Shown one piece after another: positions 1 to 9,203 of a DNA stretch of 61,027 nucleotides (positions are counted from its first letter, which is position 1; the number at the start of each line of letters is the position of its first letter). The DNA is from Bacteroidaceae bacterium (GTDB lineage Bacteria > Bacteroidota > Bacteroidia > Bacteroidales > Bacteroidaceae), in the NCBI GenBank assembly GCA_017442185.1, contig JAFSAT010000034.1, forward strand, positions 1 to 61,027. Reading direction: 5' to 3'. A model generated the notes under the pieces. That model was given only the letters and a program-made list of their open reading frames with translations. It had not been told where the DNA came from and ran no database searches. Position numbers and translations under genes: made by a program.

Positions 1-34
1 AAAGTAAGTAATGACAATCTAAACGTAGAAAGCA
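1..34 (+). other. probable 3' end of rplV and spacer before rpsC
   Basis: These first bases lie directly upstream of rpsC, where rplV (ribosomal protein L22) is expected in the S10 operon order. In-frame stops at 5-7 and 9-11 could close such a gene. Too little coding sequence is present to prove identity, so this is inference from gene order only. Confidence 0.3.
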
Positions 35-763
35 ATGGGACAGAAGGTTAATCCAATTAGTAATCGATTAGGTATCATCAGAGGATGGGATTCCAACTGG
101 TACGGTGGTAAAAACTACGGTGACGAATTGGTTGAAGATTCAAAGATCAGAAAATACCTTAATGTACGTCTGGCTAAGGCAAGCGTATCACGTATTGTCA
201 TTGAACGCACTCTTAAACTTGTTACAATCACCGTTTGCACAGCTAAACCCGGTATAATTATCGGTAAAGGCGGTCAGGAGGTTGACAAGCTTAAGGAGGA
301 ATTGAAGAAGATAACCGACAAAGATGTTCAGATAAACATATTCGAGGTTAAAAAGCTCGAACTTGATGCAAATATCGTCGCCAACAACATAGCACGTCAG
401 GTAGAGGGTAAGATAGCTTACCGTCGCGCCATCAAGACAGCTATTGCAAGCGCAATGCGCATGGGTGCCGAAGGTATCAAGATACAAATTTCAGGACGTT
501 TGAACGGTGCCGAGATGGCCCGCTCCGAAATGTACAAGGAAGGACGTACACCCTTGCACACTTTCCGTGCCGACATCGACTACTGCCAGACAGAGGCACT
601 TACCAAGGTTGGTCTCTTGGGCATTAAAGTGTGGATTTGCCGTGGTGAGGTTTACGAGAAAAGAGATCTCGCACCTAACTTTGCGCAAACCAAAGAGAGC
701 GGCTTCAACAACAGTCAGGCTGGCGGAAGAAACTTCAAGCGTAAGAAAAACAACAACCGTTAA
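35..763 (+). CDS. rpsC: 30S ribosomal protein S3
   Basis: S3 sits in the head of the 30S subunit near the mRNA entry channel. The 242-residue product starts MGQKVNP and has a KH-domain signature around residues 73-81 ([10 protein letters not shown]). It then has the S3 C-terminal domain with [11 protein letters not shown] near residue 153 and a basic tail ending in KRKKNNNR. The length is typical for Bacteroidota. It is the first complete gene here and is followed 20 bases later by rplP, the standard S10 operon order. The ATG at 35 is the only start that gives the conserved N terminus. Confidence 0.98.
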   Translation: MGQKVNPISNRLGIIRGWDSNWYGGKNYGDELVEDSKIRKYLNVRLAKASVSRIVIERTLKLVTITVCTAKPGIIIGKGGQEVDKLKEELKKITDKDVQINIFEVKKLELDANIVANNIARQVEGKIAYRRAIKTAIASAMRMGAEGIKIQISGRLNGAEMARSEMYKEGRTPLHTFRADIDYCQTEALTKVGLLGIKVWICRGEVYEKRDLAPNFAQTKESGFNNSQAGGRNFKRKKNNNR

Positions 764-783
764 CGAATTGAATTTGAAGAACT

Positions 784-1209
784 ATGTTACAGCCTAAGAA
801 AACAAAATATAGAAGAGTGCAGCACGGAGTAACCAAGGGCTTTGCACAGAGAGGCAATCAGCTCGCTTTCGGTTCCTTCGGAATCAAGTGCATGCAGTAC
901 AAATGGTTGAACGGCCGTCAGATTGAGGCAGCCCGTATCGCTGTTACACGTTATATGCAGCGTCAAGGACAGGTGTGGATACGTATATTCCCCGATAAAC
1001 CCATCACTCGCAAACCTGCCGATGTACGTATGGGTAAGGGTAAGGGAGATCCTGAAGGATTTGTATTCCCCGTTACCCCCGGCCGCATCCTCATTGAGAT
1101 AGAGGGAGTTCCCTTCGAGACAGCAAAGGAGGCTTTGCGTCTTGCAGCTCAAAAACTTCCTGTTACTACTAAGTTTATTGTCAGACGCGATTACGACGCT
1201 CAAAATTAA
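784..1209 (+). CDS. rplP: 50S ribosomal protein L16
   Basis: L16 lies near the peptidyl-transferase and A-site region of the 50S subunit. The 141-residue product begins [11 protein letters not shown] and carries the conserved stretches [10 protein letters not shown] (residues 24-33) and [11 protein letters not shown] near residue 81. The end is family-typical ([14 protein letters not shown]). It lies between rpsC and rpmC with 20- and 8-base gaps, consistent with one polycistronic transcript. The start and length match the family. Confidence 0.98.
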   Translation: MLQPKKTKYRRVQHGVTKGFAQRGNQLAFGSFGIKCMQYKWLNGRQIEAARIAVTRYMQRQGQVWIRIFPDKPITRKPADVRMGKGKGDPEGFVFPVTPGRILIEIEGVPFETAKEALRLAAQKLPVTTKFIVRRDYDAQN

Positions 1210-1217
1210 GCATAATT

Positions 1218-1415
1218 ATGAAGATAGCAGAAATCAGAGAGCTCTCTACCGCTGAGCTCAAGGAAAGAGTTGAGACCGAGGTTGCACGTTATGCTCAAAT
1301 GAAGCTGAATCACGCAATTTCACCCCTGGAGAACCCCGAGGAGCTGAAGAAAGTACGTCGCTCTATTGCACGTATGAAGAGTGAATTGCGTTCTCGCGAA
1401 TTAAATCAAAAATAA
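1218..1415 (+). CDS. rpmC: 50S ribosomal protein L29
   Basis: L29 is a small helical-hairpin protein next to the polypeptide exit tunnel. The 65-residue product begins [14 protein letters not shown] and contains the late signature [13 protein letters not shown]. It is in its usual place between rplP and rpsQ, 8 bases from each neighbour. The length is normal for the family. Confidence 0.97.
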   Translation: MKIAEIRELSTAELKERVETEVARYAQMKLNHAISPLENPEELKKVRRSIARMKSELRSRELNQK

Positions 1416-1423
1416 AGAGCACC

Positions 1424-1681
1424 ATGGAAGTAAGAAATTTAAGAAAAGAGCGTACCGGTGTAGTTGTCAGCAACAAAATGGACAAGACTGTCACTGTTGC
1501 CGCTAAATTCAAGGAGAAGCACCCCATCTACGGCAAATTCGTGAGCAGAACCAAAAAGTATCATGTACACGATGAGAAGAATGAGTGCTCAGTGGGCGAT
1601 ACTGTACGCATTATGGAGACCCGTCCTTTGAGCAAGACAAAGAGATGGAGATTAGTAGAAATCATCGAAAAAGTTAAGTAA
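1424..1681 (+). CDS. rpsQ: 30S ribosomal protein S17
   Basis: S17 is a primary 16S rRNA-binding protein with an OB fold. The 85-residue product begins [12 protein letters not shown] and has [12 protein letters not shown] (residues 14-25). The S17 signature [18 protein letters not shown] sits at about residues 58-75. It is followed after 2 bases by rplN. Start and length are standard. Confidence 0.98.
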   Translation: MEVRNLRKERTGVVVSNKMDKTVTVAAKFKEKHPIYGKFVSRTKKYHVHDEKNECSVGDTVRIMETRPLSKTKRWRLVEIIEKVK

Positions 1682-1683
1682 TT

Positions 1684-2052
1684 ATGATACAGGTTGAATC
1701 AAGACTTACTGTATGTGATAACAGCGGTGCTAAAGAGGCATTGTGTATCCGTGTGCTTGGTGGCACACGTCGCCGCTATGCTTCGGTAGGCGACGTTATT
1801 GTTGTCGCTGTAAAAAGCGTCATCCCCTCGAGCGATATGAAGAAGGGAGCCGTTTCAAAGGCCCTCATCGTTCGTACAAAGAAAGAGGTTCGCCGTCAGG
1901 ACGGTTCATATATCCGCTTCGACGACAACGCTTGCATTCTACTTAATAACGCCGGCGAGATGCGCGGTAGCCGTATCTTCGGACCGGTGGCCCGTGAGCT
2001 TCGTGCAACCCAATATACAAAGGTTGTATCGTTGGCACCCGAGGTACTTTAA
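1684..2052 (+). CDS. rplN: 50S ribosomal protein L14
   Basis: L14 binds 23S rRNA at the subunit interface and contacts 16S rRNA. The 122-residue product begins [19 protein letters not shown] and contains the L14 signature around [14 protein letters not shown](Y)IRFDDNA. The end is ...[15 protein letters not shown]. It matches the usual 122-residue length. Gene order rpsQ-rplN-rplX marks the start of the spc operon equivalent, and no separate promoter or terminator is visible before it. Confidence 0.98.
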   Translation: MIQVESRLTVCDNSGAKEALCIRVLGGTRRRYASVGDVIVVAVKSVIPSSDMKKGAVSKALIVRTKKEVRRQDGSYIRFDDNACILLNNAGEMRGSRIFGPVARELRATQYTKVVSLAPEVL

Positions 2053-2071
2053 TGTTTAAAAATCTGAAGTA

Positions 2072-2392
2072 ATGAAGAAGTTACATATCAAGAAAGGTGA
2101 TATGGTCTATGTAAATTCCGGCGAGGACAAAGGCAAGACCGGTAAGGTCTTGAAAGTTCTCGTGGAAAAGGATCGTGCCATCGTAGAGGGCGTCAATATG
2201 GTTTCCAAGAGCACGAAGCCCAGCGCCAAGAATCCCCAAGGAGGTATTGTAAAACAGGAGGCCGCAATTCACGTCTCTAACCTCAACCTCATCGACCCCA
2301 AGTCGGGCAAGCCCACACGTATCGGTCGCAAGGTAAACGAGGAGGGTGTAAAGGTCCGTTATTCTAAAAAATCAGGAGAGGAGATCAAGTAA
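2072..2392 (+). CDS. rplX: 50S ribosomal protein L24
   Basis: L24 initiates 50S assembly and lies near the tunnel exit. The 106-residue product begins [21 protein letters not shown] and contains the KOW motif in residues 6-33. The stop codon overlaps the rplE start by one base (TAATG at 2390-2394), which suggests translational coupling. Confidence 0.97.
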   Translation: MKKLHIKKGDMVYVNSGEDKGKTGKVLKVLVEKDRAIVEGVNMVSKSTKPSAKNPQGGIVKQEAAIHVSNLNLIDPKSGKPTRIGRKVNEEGVKVRYSKKSGEEIK

Positions 2393-2949
2393 TGAGTAAT
2401 ACAGCCAGCCTAAAGAAAGAATATGCCGAGCGTATTGCTCCGGCTTTGATGAAGCAATTCAACTATTCTTCACCCATGCAGGTACCCGTATTGAAGAAAA
2501 TCGTCATCAACGAAGGTTTGGGTTCTGCAACACAAGACAAGAAGATTATTGATGTAGCTATAAACGAGATTACAGCCATCACCGGTCAGAAAGCCGTTGC
2601 AACTGTATCACGCAAGGATATATCAAACTTCAAACTGCGTAAGAAAATGCCTATCGGCGTTATGGTGACACTTCGTCGCGAGCGCATGTATGAGTTCCTG
2701 GAGCGTCTTATCCGTGTAGCGTTGCCCCGTATCCGCGACTTCAAGGGTATAGAGAGCAAGTTCGACGGTAACGGTAACTACTCGCTTGGAATTAAGGAGC
2801 AGATAATCTTCCCCGAAATCAACATCGACAACATTATGCGTCTCACCGGTATGAACATCACTTTTGTGACTACCGCTAAGACCGATGAAGAGGGTTATGC
2901 ACTGCTCAAGGAATTTGGTTTACCTTTTAAGAACGCTAAAAATTCGTAA
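2392..2949 (+). CDS. rplE: 50S ribosomal protein L5
   Basis: L5 binds 5S rRNA and contacts the P-site tRNA. The 185-residue product has [13 protein letters not shown] around residues 34-46 and [12 protein letters not shown] near 100. It also has IFPEINIDN around 142-150, all typical of L5. The start codon overlaps the rplX stop, and rpsN follows after 2 bases. Confidence 0.98.
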   Translation: MSNTASLKKEYAERIAPALMKQFNYSSPMQVPVLKKIVINEGLGSATQDKKIIDVAINEITAITGQKAVATVSRKDISNFKLRKKMPIGVMVTLRRERMYEFLERLIRVALPRIRDFKGIESKFDGNGNYSLGIKEQIIFPEINIDNIMRLTGMNITFVTTAKTDEEGYALLKEFGLPFKNAKNS

Positions 2950-2951
2950 CT

Positions 2952-3251
2952 ATGGCAAAAGAATCAATGAAGGCGCGCGAAGTGAAGCGTGCAAAGTTGA
3001 CTAAGAAGTACGCTGCCAAGCGTGAGGCTCTCAAGAAGATTGTTAACACAGGTACTCCTGAGGAGGCATACGAAGCAGCACGCAAATTGCAGTCACTGCC
3101 TTTGAACTCTAACCCCATACGTATGCACAACCGTTGCAAGCTCACCGGTCGTCCCAAGGGATACATTCGTCTCTTCGGTATCTCACGTATACAGTTCCGC
3201 GAGATGGCATCACAGGGTTTAATCCCCGGTGTTAGAAAAGCAAGTTGGTAA
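2952..3251 (+). CDS. rpsN: 30S ribosomal protein S14 (zinc-independent form)
   Basis: S14 is in the 30S head. The 99-residue product begins [16 protein letters not shown] and ends IPGVRKASW, with the S14 signature near [19 protein letters not shown]. There is no CxxC...CxxC pair, so this is the longer Cys-less class that does not bind zinc. It is followed by a 60-base gap that carries a hairpin before rpsH. Confidence 0.97.
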   Translation: MAKESMKAREVKRAKLTKKYAAKREALKKIVNTGTPEEAYEAARKLQSLPLNSNPIRMHNRCKLTGRPKGYIRLFGISRIQFREMASQGLIPGVRKASW

Positions 3252-3272
3252 ATTTCTGAGTGTTTAATAAAT

Positions 3273-3296
3273 ATTGTCAGGGAAGTCCTGATCAAT
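3273..3296 (+). promoter_or_regulatory. hairpin in the rpsN-rpsH gap, possible translational control site
   Basis: ATTGTCAGG (3273-3281) pairs with CCTGATCAAT (3287-3296) with one bulged T and a 5-base loop. It lies 15 bases before the rpsH (S8) start, in the longest spacer of the ribosomal run, and no T-tract follows, so it is not a terminator. S8 is the known autoregulator of the spc operon in E. coli, where it binds elsewhere. A role here is inference. Confidence 0.4.
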
Positions 3297-3311
3297 TTAA
3301 ATTCATTTTTT

Positions 3312-3707
3312 ATGACAGATCCTATTGCAGATTATTTGACGAGGTTGAGAAATGCCATTCAAGCAAAGCACAGAGTGGTGGAGATTCCTGCCTCTAACCT
3401 CAAGAAGGAGATTACACGTATCCTTTTTGAGAAGGGTTACATCTTGAACTACAAGTTCGTAGAGGATGGCCCCCAAGGTACCATCAAGGTAGCCTTGAAG
3501 TACGATGCAGTAAACAAGGTTAACGCAATCAAAAACTTGGTTCGCGTTTCAACACCCGGTTTGCGTCGTTATACGGGATATAAGGATATGCCCAGAGTGA
3601 TTAATGGATTGGGTATCGCAATTTTGTCGACATCCAAAGGTGTAATGACAGACAAAGAGGCAGCTGCCGAGAGAATCGGTGGTGAAGTACTCTGCTATGT
3701 CTACTAA
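3312..3707 (+). CDS. rpsH: 30S ribosomal protein S8
   Basis: S8 binds the central domain of 16S rRNA and, in E. coli, represses spc operon translation. The 131-residue product begins MTDPIADYLTRLRNA. It ends with the S8 signature GLGIAILSTSKGVMTDKEA followed by GGEVLCYVY. Length and ends are canonical. A strong purine-rich site (GAGGAGG at 3710-3716) precedes the next gene, rplF. Confidence 0.98.
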   Translation: MTDPIADYLTRLRNAIQAKHRVVEIPASNLKKEITRILFEKGYILNYKFVEDGPQGTIKVALKYDAVNKVNAIKNLVRVSTPGLRRYTGYKDMPRVINGLGIAILSTSKGVMTDKEAAAERIGGEVLCYVY

Positions 3708-3725
3708 TAGAGGAGGAATTGAGCA

Positions 3726-4304
3726 ATGTCTAGAATTGGTAAATTACCTATCAGTATCCCCGCAGGTGTTAATGTTGAGATAAGCAACGACAACACCATC
3801 ACCGTATCAGGACCCGAGGGAAAACTTTCTCAGAAGGTTGATTCCTCTATTGTTATCAACAAAGGTGACAACGAATTGACATTCAGTTTCTCTGAGGGCA
3901 GAAGCGTTGCCGAGGTATCAAAGCAAGAGCATGCTTACCACGGTCTTTACAGAGCGCTTATAAACAACATGGTTATCGGTGTTTCTACCGGTTTTACAAA
4001 AGAACTCGAGCTTGTAGGTGTAGGTTATCGCGTTAACGAAAAGCCCGGAAATACTCTTGAGCTGATACTTGGTTATACACACTCTATCTATATGCAACTT
4101 CCCGCTGAGGTCAAGATTACTACCAAGTCTGAGAGAAATAAAAATCCTCTCATCATCCTTAAATCTTGCGATAAGCAACTTTTAGGTATGGTATGTGCAA
4201 AGATTCGCTCGTTCCGCAAGCCTGAGCCTTACAAGGGTAAGGGTGTCAAGTTTGTTGGCGAGGTTATCCGTCGTAAGTCTGGTAAATCGGCAGGTGCAAA
4301 ATAA
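3726..4304 (+). CDS. rplF: 50S ribosomal protein L6
   Basis: L6 lies near the GTPase-associated centre. The 192-residue product begins MSRIGKLPISIPAGV and has the duplicated L6 domains. The signature EPYKGKGVKFVGEVIRRKSGK lies close to the C terminus, which is rich in Lys and Gly. It sits between rpsH and rplR in the usual order, and the start is supported by the GAGGAGG ribosome site 10 bases upstream. Confidence 0.98.
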   Translation: MSRIGKLPISIPAGVNVEISNDNTITVSGPEGKLSQKVDSSIVINKGDNELTFSFSEGRSVAEVSKQEHAYHGLYRALINNMVIGVSTGFTKELELVGVGYRVNEKPGNTLELILGYTHSIYMQLPAEVKITTKSERNKNPLIILKSCDKQLLGMVCAKIRSFRKPEPYKGKGVKFVGEVIRRKSGKSAGAK

Positions 4305-4323
4305 TTAATTAAACCGTAAGCAT

Positions 4324-4665
4324 ATGACAACAAAGATAGAAAGACGTACCAAAATCAAATACAGAGTGCGCAACAAAGTCTACGGTGTTGCCGAGCGTCC
4401 CCGCATGAGCGTGTTCCGCAGCAACAAGCAGATTTATGTTCAGATAATTGACGACCAGACAGGTCGCACATTGGCTGCGGCATCTTCTCTCGGTCTTGAG
4501 GTTATGCCCAAGAAAGAGCAAGCTGCCAAAGTAGGTGAACTGATAGCAAAAAAGGCTCAAGAGGCAGGTATCACTACCGTTGTCTTCGACCGTAACGGCT
4601 ATCTGTACCATGGTAGAGTTAAAGAGGTAGCTGATGCTGCGCGTAATGGTGGGCTTAAATTCTAA
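4324..4665 (+). CDS. rplR: 50S ribosomal protein L18
   Basis: L18 binds 5S rRNA together with L5 and L25. The 113-residue product begins [19 protein letters not shown] and contains [20 protein letters not shown] (residues 25-44). It ends with [19 protein letters not shown], all typical. It is followed after 6 bases by rpsE. Confidence 0.98.
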   Translation: MTTKIERRTKIKYRVRNKVYGVAERPRMSVFRSNKQIYVQIIDDQTGRTLAAASSLGLEVMPKKEQAAKVGELIAKKAQEAGITTVVFDRNGYLYHGRVKEVADAARNGGLKF

Positions 4666-4671
4666 AAGGAT

Positions 4672-5187
4672 ATGGCAGTTAATAATAGAGTAAAAGTCGC
4701 AAACGACGTAGAATTGAAAGACAGGTTGGTTGCTATCAACCGTGTAACTAAGGTTACAAAAGGTGGTCGTACATTCAGTTTCTCTGCAATTGTAGTTGTA
4801 GGAAACGAGAACGGCATCATCGGTTACGGACTTGGTAAGGCCGGTGAGGTAACTGCTGCTATCTCAAAGGGTATCGAGGCTGCTAAGAAGAACCTTGTAC
4901 GTGTTCCGGTGCTCAAGGGTACTGTACCCCATGCACAGTCGGCACACTTTGGTGGAGCCGAAGTTCTCATCATGCCCGCCTCACACGGTACCGGAGTAGT
5001 GGCAGGTGGAGCTATGCGTGCAGTTCTTGAGAGCGTAGGTATTACTGACGTTCTTGCAAAATCAAAGGGCTCTTCTAACCCTCACAACCTTGTGAAGGCT
5101 ACTATTGCAGCCCTCAGCGAGATGCGTGATGCACGCACCGTTGCACAGAACAGAGGTGTAAGTTTGAGTAAAGTATTTAACGGATAA
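4672..5187 (+). CDS. rpsE: 30S ribosomal protein S5
   Basis: S5 takes part in decoding accuracy at the mRNA entrance. The 171-residue product has the N-terminal double-stranded RNA-binding fold ([17 protein letters not shown] near residues 17-33). It also has the S5 C-terminal motif with [14 protein letters not shown] near 128-141. The length is typical. A strong AAGGAGG site follows its stop and serves rpmD. Confidence 0.98.
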   Translation: MAVNNRVKVANDVELKDRLVAINRVTKVTKGGRTFSFSAIVVVGNENGIIGYGLGKAGEVTAAISKGIEAAKKNLVRVPVLKGTVPHAQSAHFGGAEVLIMPASHGTGVVAGGAMRAVLESVGITDVLAKSKGSSNPHNLVKATIAALSEMRDARTVAQNRGVSLSKVFNG

Positions 5188-5198
5188 GGAGGTATATA

Positions 5199-5378
5199 AT
5201 GGCTACTATCAAAATTAAACAAGTAAGAAGTCGCATCGGTGCTCCAAAGACACAGAAACTGACACTTGACGCACTTGGACTTACCAAGATGAACAAAGTT
5301 GTTGAGCACACCGACAATGCCTCTATTCGTGGTATGATAAGAAAAGTTCAGCATTTGGTTGCCATTGTTGAAGAGTAA
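5199..5378 (+). CDS. rpmD: 50S ribosomal protein L30
   Basis: This short gene codes for 59 residues starting MATIKIKQVRSRIGAPKTQK and ending HLVAIVEE. It has the L30 fold features (IGAPKTQKLTLDALGL, then VVEHTDNASIRGMI). L30 binds the 50S subunit near the 5S rRNA region. The start at 5199 is preceded by AAGGAGG (5187-5193). It occupies the standard position between rpsE and rplO. Confidence 0.96.
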   Translation: MATIKIKQVRSRIGAPKTQKLTLDALGLTKMNKVVEHTDNASIRGMIRKVQHLVAIVEE

Positions 5379-5400
5379 TTAACTTTAAAAAGAATTGGCT

Positions 5401-5847
5401 ATGAAATTAAATAATCTGAAGCCTGCCGAGGGCTCAGTAAAGGCTCGCAAGAGAATTGGACGTGGAACCGGTTCGGGAAGAGGCGGTACCTCTACTCGCG
5501 GACACAAGGGTGCCAAGTCTCGTTCAGGCTACAAGAAGAAAATCGGTTTCGAGGGTGGTCAGATGCCTTTGCAACGCCGTGTGCCCAAGTTCGGTTTTAA
5601 GAATATCAACCGAGTAGAGTACAAGGCCGTAAACCTCTCGACACTCCAAGCACTTGCCGAGAGCAAGTCGCTTGAGACAATCAACATTGCAACTTTGGTT
5701 GCTGCCGGTTTCATCTCGGACAAGCAGTTGGTTAAGATTCTTGCCAACGGTACTCTGACAGCAAAGTTGACAGTAGAGGCTCATGCTTTCTCGGCAAAAG
5801 CCGTTGAAGCCATCGAGGCCGTAGGTGGAACAGTAGTAAAGCTTTAA
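5401..5847 (+). CDS. rplO: 50S ribosomal protein L15
   Basis: L15 is a late-assembling 50S protein that bridges 23S rRNA domains. The 148-residue product begins [20 protein letters not shown]. It has the Gly/Arg-rich stretch around residues 19-45 and the ending [21 protein letters not shown]. An in-frame TTG at 5395 would add two residues. The ATG at 5401 is preferred because it gives the conserved L15 start. Confidence 0.97.
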   Translation: MKLNNLKPAEGSVKARKRIGRGTGSGRGGTSTRGHKGAKSRSGYKKKIGFEGGQMPLQRRVPKFGFKNINRVEYKAVNLSTLQALAESKSLETINIATLVAAGFISDKQLVKILANGTLTAKLTVEAHAFSAKAVEAIEAVGGTVVKL

Positions 5848-5850
5848 AAC

Positions 5851-7203
5851 ATGGCAAATAAAGTATCAAACCTCAAGTTCATCCAGACACTTAAGAATAT
5901 CTGGAAGATAGAAGACCTTAGAACACGTTTGGGAATTACCCTGCTGTTTGTTGCTATTTATAGGTTCGGTTCGTATGTGGTTCTGCCGGGTATCAATCCT
6001 GAAATGTTGACACGACTGCAAGATCAGACGAGCGGTGGTTTGATGTCTCTGCTTGATATGTTCTCGGGTGGTGCATTCTCGAATGCATCAATCTTTGCCT
6101 TGGGTATTATGCCTTATATCTCTGCATCCATTGTGATTCAGTTGTTGGCAATCGCAGTACCTTATTTCCAGAAACTCCAACGCGAGGGTGAGAGTGGTCG
6201 CAGAAAGATTAACCAGTATACACGTTATCTGACAATTCTGATTCTTCTGATTCAGGCTCCCTTTTATTTGCTTAACCTCCGTTATACGGCAGGTGCGGCA
6301 CTCGGTGGAGGTCTCGACTGGAACATATTTATGATAACATCTACCATTATCCTTGCAGCAGGCAGTATGTTCATCCTTTGGTTGGGCGAGCGTATTACCG
6401 ATAAGGGTATCGGCAACGGTGTTTCACTCATAATCATGATTGGTATCATTGCACGATTGCCCCAGGCTTTCACACAGGAATTTGTTTCACGAATGACTGC
6501 GGCAACAGGCGGAGGTATAATAATGTTCCTTATAGAATTGGTAATCCTCTTGGTGGTTATCTGTGCAGGCGTAGCACTGTTGCGCGGAACACGTCGTGTC
6601 CCCGTACAGTATGCCAAGCAGTCTGCCGGAGGTGCCACTTATGGAGGTGCACGTCAATATTTGCCTCTTAAGGTAAACGCTGCGAACGTTATGCCTATCA
6701 TATTTGCGCAGGCAATATTGTTCATACCGCTCGCATTTGTTGGTTACGGAGGCTCAGAAGCTGAGCACTCATGGTTTGTACGTAACATGATGGATCATAC
6801 AAGTTGGCTCTACAACTTGATATTCGCATCGCTGATTATAATATTTACATTCTTCTACACAGCCATTACAATCAATCCGGTTCAAATGGCAGAGGATATG
6901 AAACGCAATAACGGCTTTATCCCCGGAGTTAAACCCGGTAAGCCGACAGCAGAATATATTGATACGATTATGTCGCGTATAACTTTCCCGGGTTCGCTTT
7001 TCCTTGCAGGCATTGCCGTGCTTCCTGCATTTGCAGGTGTGTTGGGAGTGCAACAGGAATTTGCATCGTTCTTCGGAGGAACATCGCTACTCATCCTTGT
7101 TGGTGTAGTGCTCGACACACTCCAGCAAATAGAGAGCTATCTTCTTATGAGGCACTATGACGGACTGTTAAGCTCGGGTCGTATAAAAGGACGTGTAGGA
7201 TAA
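5851..7203 (+). CDS. secY: preprotein translocase subunit SecY
   Basis: SecY forms the protein-conducting channel in the inner membrane with SecE and SecG. The 450-residue product has about ten membrane segments. Family signatures seen are GSYVVLPGINPE (residues 40-51), the plug-region stretch MSLLDMFSGGAFSNASIFALG (residues 65-85) and NPVQMAEDMKRNNGFIPG near 342-359. The gene starts 3 bases after rplO and is followed by map, the usual spc operon arrangement. Confidence 0.98.
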   Translation: MANKVSNLKFIQTLKNIWKIEDLRTRLGITLLFVAIYRFGSYVVLPGINPEMLTRLQDQTSGGLMSLLDMFSGGAFSNASIFALGIMPYISASIVIQLLAIAVPYFQKLQREGESGRRKINQYTRYLTILILLIQAPFYLLNLRYTAGAALGGGLDWNIFMITSTIILAAGSMFILWLGERITDKGIGNGVSLIIMIGIIARLPQAFTQEFVSRMTAATGGGIIMFLIELVILLVVICAGVALLRGTRRVPVQYAKQSAGGATYGGARQYLPLKVNAANVMPIIFAQAILFIPLAFVGYGGSEAEHSWFVRNMMDHTSWLYNLIFASLIIIFTFFYTAITINPVQMAEDMKRNNGFIPGVKPGKPTAEYIDTIMSRITFPGSLFLAGIAVLPAFAGVLGVQQEFASFFGGTSLLILVGVVLDTLQQIESYLLMRHYDGLLSSGRIKGRVG

Positions 7204-7218
7204 TTTGTAGAGCTGAGA

Positions 7219-8016
7219 ATGATATTTCTTAAGACATCAGACGAGATAGAGCTACTTCGGCAGAGTAATCTGCTGGTTGGCAGAACGCTTGCCGAAGTAG
7301 CAAAAATGATAGAACCGGGTGTTACCACCAAGCAACTCGACAAAGTTGCCGAGGAATTTATCCGCGACAATGGTGCAATACCTACGTTCAAAGGATATCC
7401 CAACTATGACGGAGTACCGTTTCCCGGAGCAATCTGCGCGTCGGTAAACGATGTGGTGGTTCACGGTATTCCCAACGACGTCCCCCTGAAGGAGGGAGAT
7501 ATAGTGTCAGTTGATTGCGGTACACTTTTGAACGGCTTTTGCGGCGACTCATGCTACACTTTCTGTGTAGGAGAAGTAGATGCAGAAACAAAGAAGTTAT
7601 TGCAAGTGACAAAAGAATCACTATATTTAGCGATAGAACAGGCTGTTCACGGCAAACGTTTGGGCGATGTAGGAAATGCGGTTCAATCGCATTGTGAGCA
7701 AAACGGATTTGGCGTTGTACGCGAATTTGTAGGCCACGGCATAGGTCGCGAAATGCACGAAGCACCCGAAGTCCCGAATTACGGACGCAAAGGTAACGGG
7801 CTTCAGTTGCGAGAAGGAATGTGCATTGCCATAGAGCCCATGATAACACTTGGAAAAAGGCAGATATTCATGGAGCGCGATGGATGGACGGTAAGAACAC
7901 GCGATCGCCGCAATGCAGCACATTTTGAACATACGATAGCTGTAGGCAAGAATAAAGCCGATATCTTATCGTCGTTTGAATTCGTTGAAGAGGTCTTAAG
8001 AAATAAAGGATATTAA
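7219..8016 (+). CDS. map: methionine aminopeptidase, type I
   Basis: This cytosolic metalloenzyme removes the initiator Met from nascent proteins. The 265-residue product has the pita-bread fold ligands: H82 in VVHGIPND, D99 in [15 protein letters not shown] and D110. H173 in [11 protein letters not shown] and E206 in CIAIEPM follow. A second conserved Glu lies near the C terminus. It is transcribed between secY and infA and ends 1 base before the infA start. Confidence 0.97.
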   Translation: MIFLKTSDEIELLRQSNLLVGRTLAEVAKMIEPGVTTKQLDKVAEEFIRDNGAIPTFKGYPNYDGVPFPGAICASVNDVVVHGIPNDVPLKEGDIVSVDCGTLLNGFCGDSCYTFCVGEVDAETKKLLQVTKESLYLAIEQAVHGKRLGDVGNAVQSHCEQNGFGVVREFVGHGIGREMHEAPEVPNYGRKGNGLQLREGMCIAIEPMITLGKRQIFMERDGWTVRTRDRRNAAHFEHTIAVGKNKADILSSFEFVEEVLRNKGY

Positions 8017-8017
8017 T

Positions 8018-8236
8018 ATGGCTAAACAAGATGTTATTGAACAAGATGGAACAGTTGTAGAGGCTCTCTCCAATGCAATGTTCCGAGTAGAGTTGCAAAA
8101 TGGTCACGAAGTTATTGCACATCTCTCCGGTAAAATGAGGATGCACTACATCAAAATCCTCCCCGGTGATAAAGTAAGAATCGAAATGACTATTTACGAC
8201 TTGACCAAGGGAAGAATCGTATTCCGATATAAATAA
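8018..8236 (+). CDS. infA: translation initiation factor IF-1
   Basis: IF-1 occupies the ribosomal A site during initiation. The 72-residue OB-fold product begins [17 protein letters not shown] and contains [19 protein letters not shown] and the ending [13 protein letters not shown], all canonical. It starts one base after the map stop and is followed by rpmJ. Confidence 0.98.
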   Translation: MAKQDVIEQDGTVVEALSNAMFRVELQNGHEVIAHLSGKMRMHYIKILPGDKVRIEMTIYDLTKGRIVFRYK

Positions 8237-8248
8237 AAACAACATATT

Positions 8249-8365
8249 ATGAAAGTTAAAGCATCTATTAAGAAACGCACCGCAGATTGCGTGATTGTAC
8301 GCAGGAAAGGTCGCTTGTACCTGATTAACAAAAAGAACCCCAAGTTCAAATTGCGTCAGGGTTAA
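8249..8365 (+). CDS. rpmJ: 50S ribosomal protein L36 (zinc-independent form)
   Basis: This very short gene encodes 38 residues, starting [19 protein letters not shown] and ending [11 protein letters not shown]36 is a late-assembling 50S protein. Only one Cys (position 14) remains, and the other zinc ligands (Cys 11, Cys 27, His 33 in the zinc form) are replaced. It is therefore the C-minus class. It sits between infA and rpsM as expected. Confidence 0.96.
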   Translation: MKVKASIKKRTADCVIVRRKGRLYLINKKNPKFKLRQG

Positions 8366-8396
8366 TAAAGTGGTAAATTAATAATTTATATAGTAT

Positions 8397-8777
8397 ATGG
8401 CTATAAGAATAGTTGGTGTAGATATTCCTCAGAATAAGAGAGGAGAAATTGCGTTGACATACATCTATGGTATCGGACGCAGCAGTGCAGCCAAGATTCT
8501 CGATAAGGCAGGTGTAGACCGCAACATCAAGGTTCAGGATTGGACCGACGATATGGCTGCAGCTGTGCGCGAGATAATCGGTGCAGAGTACAAAGTAGAG
8601 GGTGACCTCCGTTCAGAGACACAGTTGAACATCAAGCGATTGATGGACATCGGTTGCTATCGCGGAATCCGTCACCGTAACGGTTTGCCCGTTCGCGGTC
8701 AAAGCACCAAGAACAACGCACGTACTCGCAAGGGTCGCAAGAAGACGGTTGCTAACAAGAAAAAAGCTACAAAATAA
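8397..8777 (+). CDS. rpsM: 30S ribosomal protein S13
   Basis: S13 is in the 30S head and contacts the P-site tRNA and the 50S bridge. The 126-residue product begins [20 protein letters not shown] and has [17 protein letters not shown] (residues 24-40). It ends with the signature [20 protein letters not shown] and a Lys-rich tail. It opens the alpha-operon portion (rpsM-rpsK-rpsD-rpoA-rplQ). Confidence 0.98.
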   Translation: MAIRIVGVDIPQNKRGEIALTYIYGIGRSSAAKILDKAGVDRNIKVQDWTDDMAAAVREIIGAEYKVEGDLRSETQLNIKRLMDIGCYRGIRHRNGLPVRGQSTKNNARTRKGRKKTVANKKKATK

Positions 8778-8789
8778 TAAGTAAGTAAT

Positions 8790-9179
8790 ATGGCAAAAAA
8801 AACAGTTGCAACAAAGAAAAGGAATGTAAAAGTCGGAGCCGTAGGCCAGTTGCATGTCCATTCATCATTTAACAATATTATTGTTTGCCTTGCTAATGAC
8901 GAGGGTCAGGTTATCTCATGGTCTTCTGCCGGTAAGATGGGTTTCAGAGGTTCTAAGAAGAATACTCCCTATGCTGCTCAGATGGCAGCAGAGGCTTGCT
9001 CAAAGATTGCATACGACTTGGGTCTGCGCAAAGTAAAGGCTTACGTGAAAGGTCCCGGTAACGGTCGTGAATCGGCTATCCGTACCGTACACGGTGCAGG
9101 CATCGAGGTTACAGAAATCGTAGACGTAACACCGCTGCCCCACAACGGTTGCCGTCCTCCGAAGAGAAGAAGAGTATAA
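8790..9179 (+). CDS. rpsK: 30S ribosomal protein S11
   Basis: S11 lies on the 30S platform near the mRNA exit. The 129-residue product has [21 protein letters not shown] (residues 19-39). It also has [11 protein letters not shown] near 90 and the canonical ending [18 protein letters not shown]. It is spaced 12 bases after rpsM and 24 bases before rpsD. Confidence 0.98.
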   Translation: MAKKTVATKKRNVKVGAVGQLHVHSSFNNIIVCLANDEGQVISWSSAGKMGFRGSKKNTPYAAQMAAEACSKIAYDLGLRKVKAYVKGPGNGRESAIRTVHGAGIEVTEIVDVTPLPHNGCRPPKRRRV

Positions 9180-9203
9180 TACATTTAACTAAAGAAATCA
9201 GAA

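Noticed and set aside
5395-5400. TTG start for rplO two codons upstream
   Set aside because: The ATG at 5401 gives the conserved L15 N terminus with normal spacing. The TTG adds nothing.
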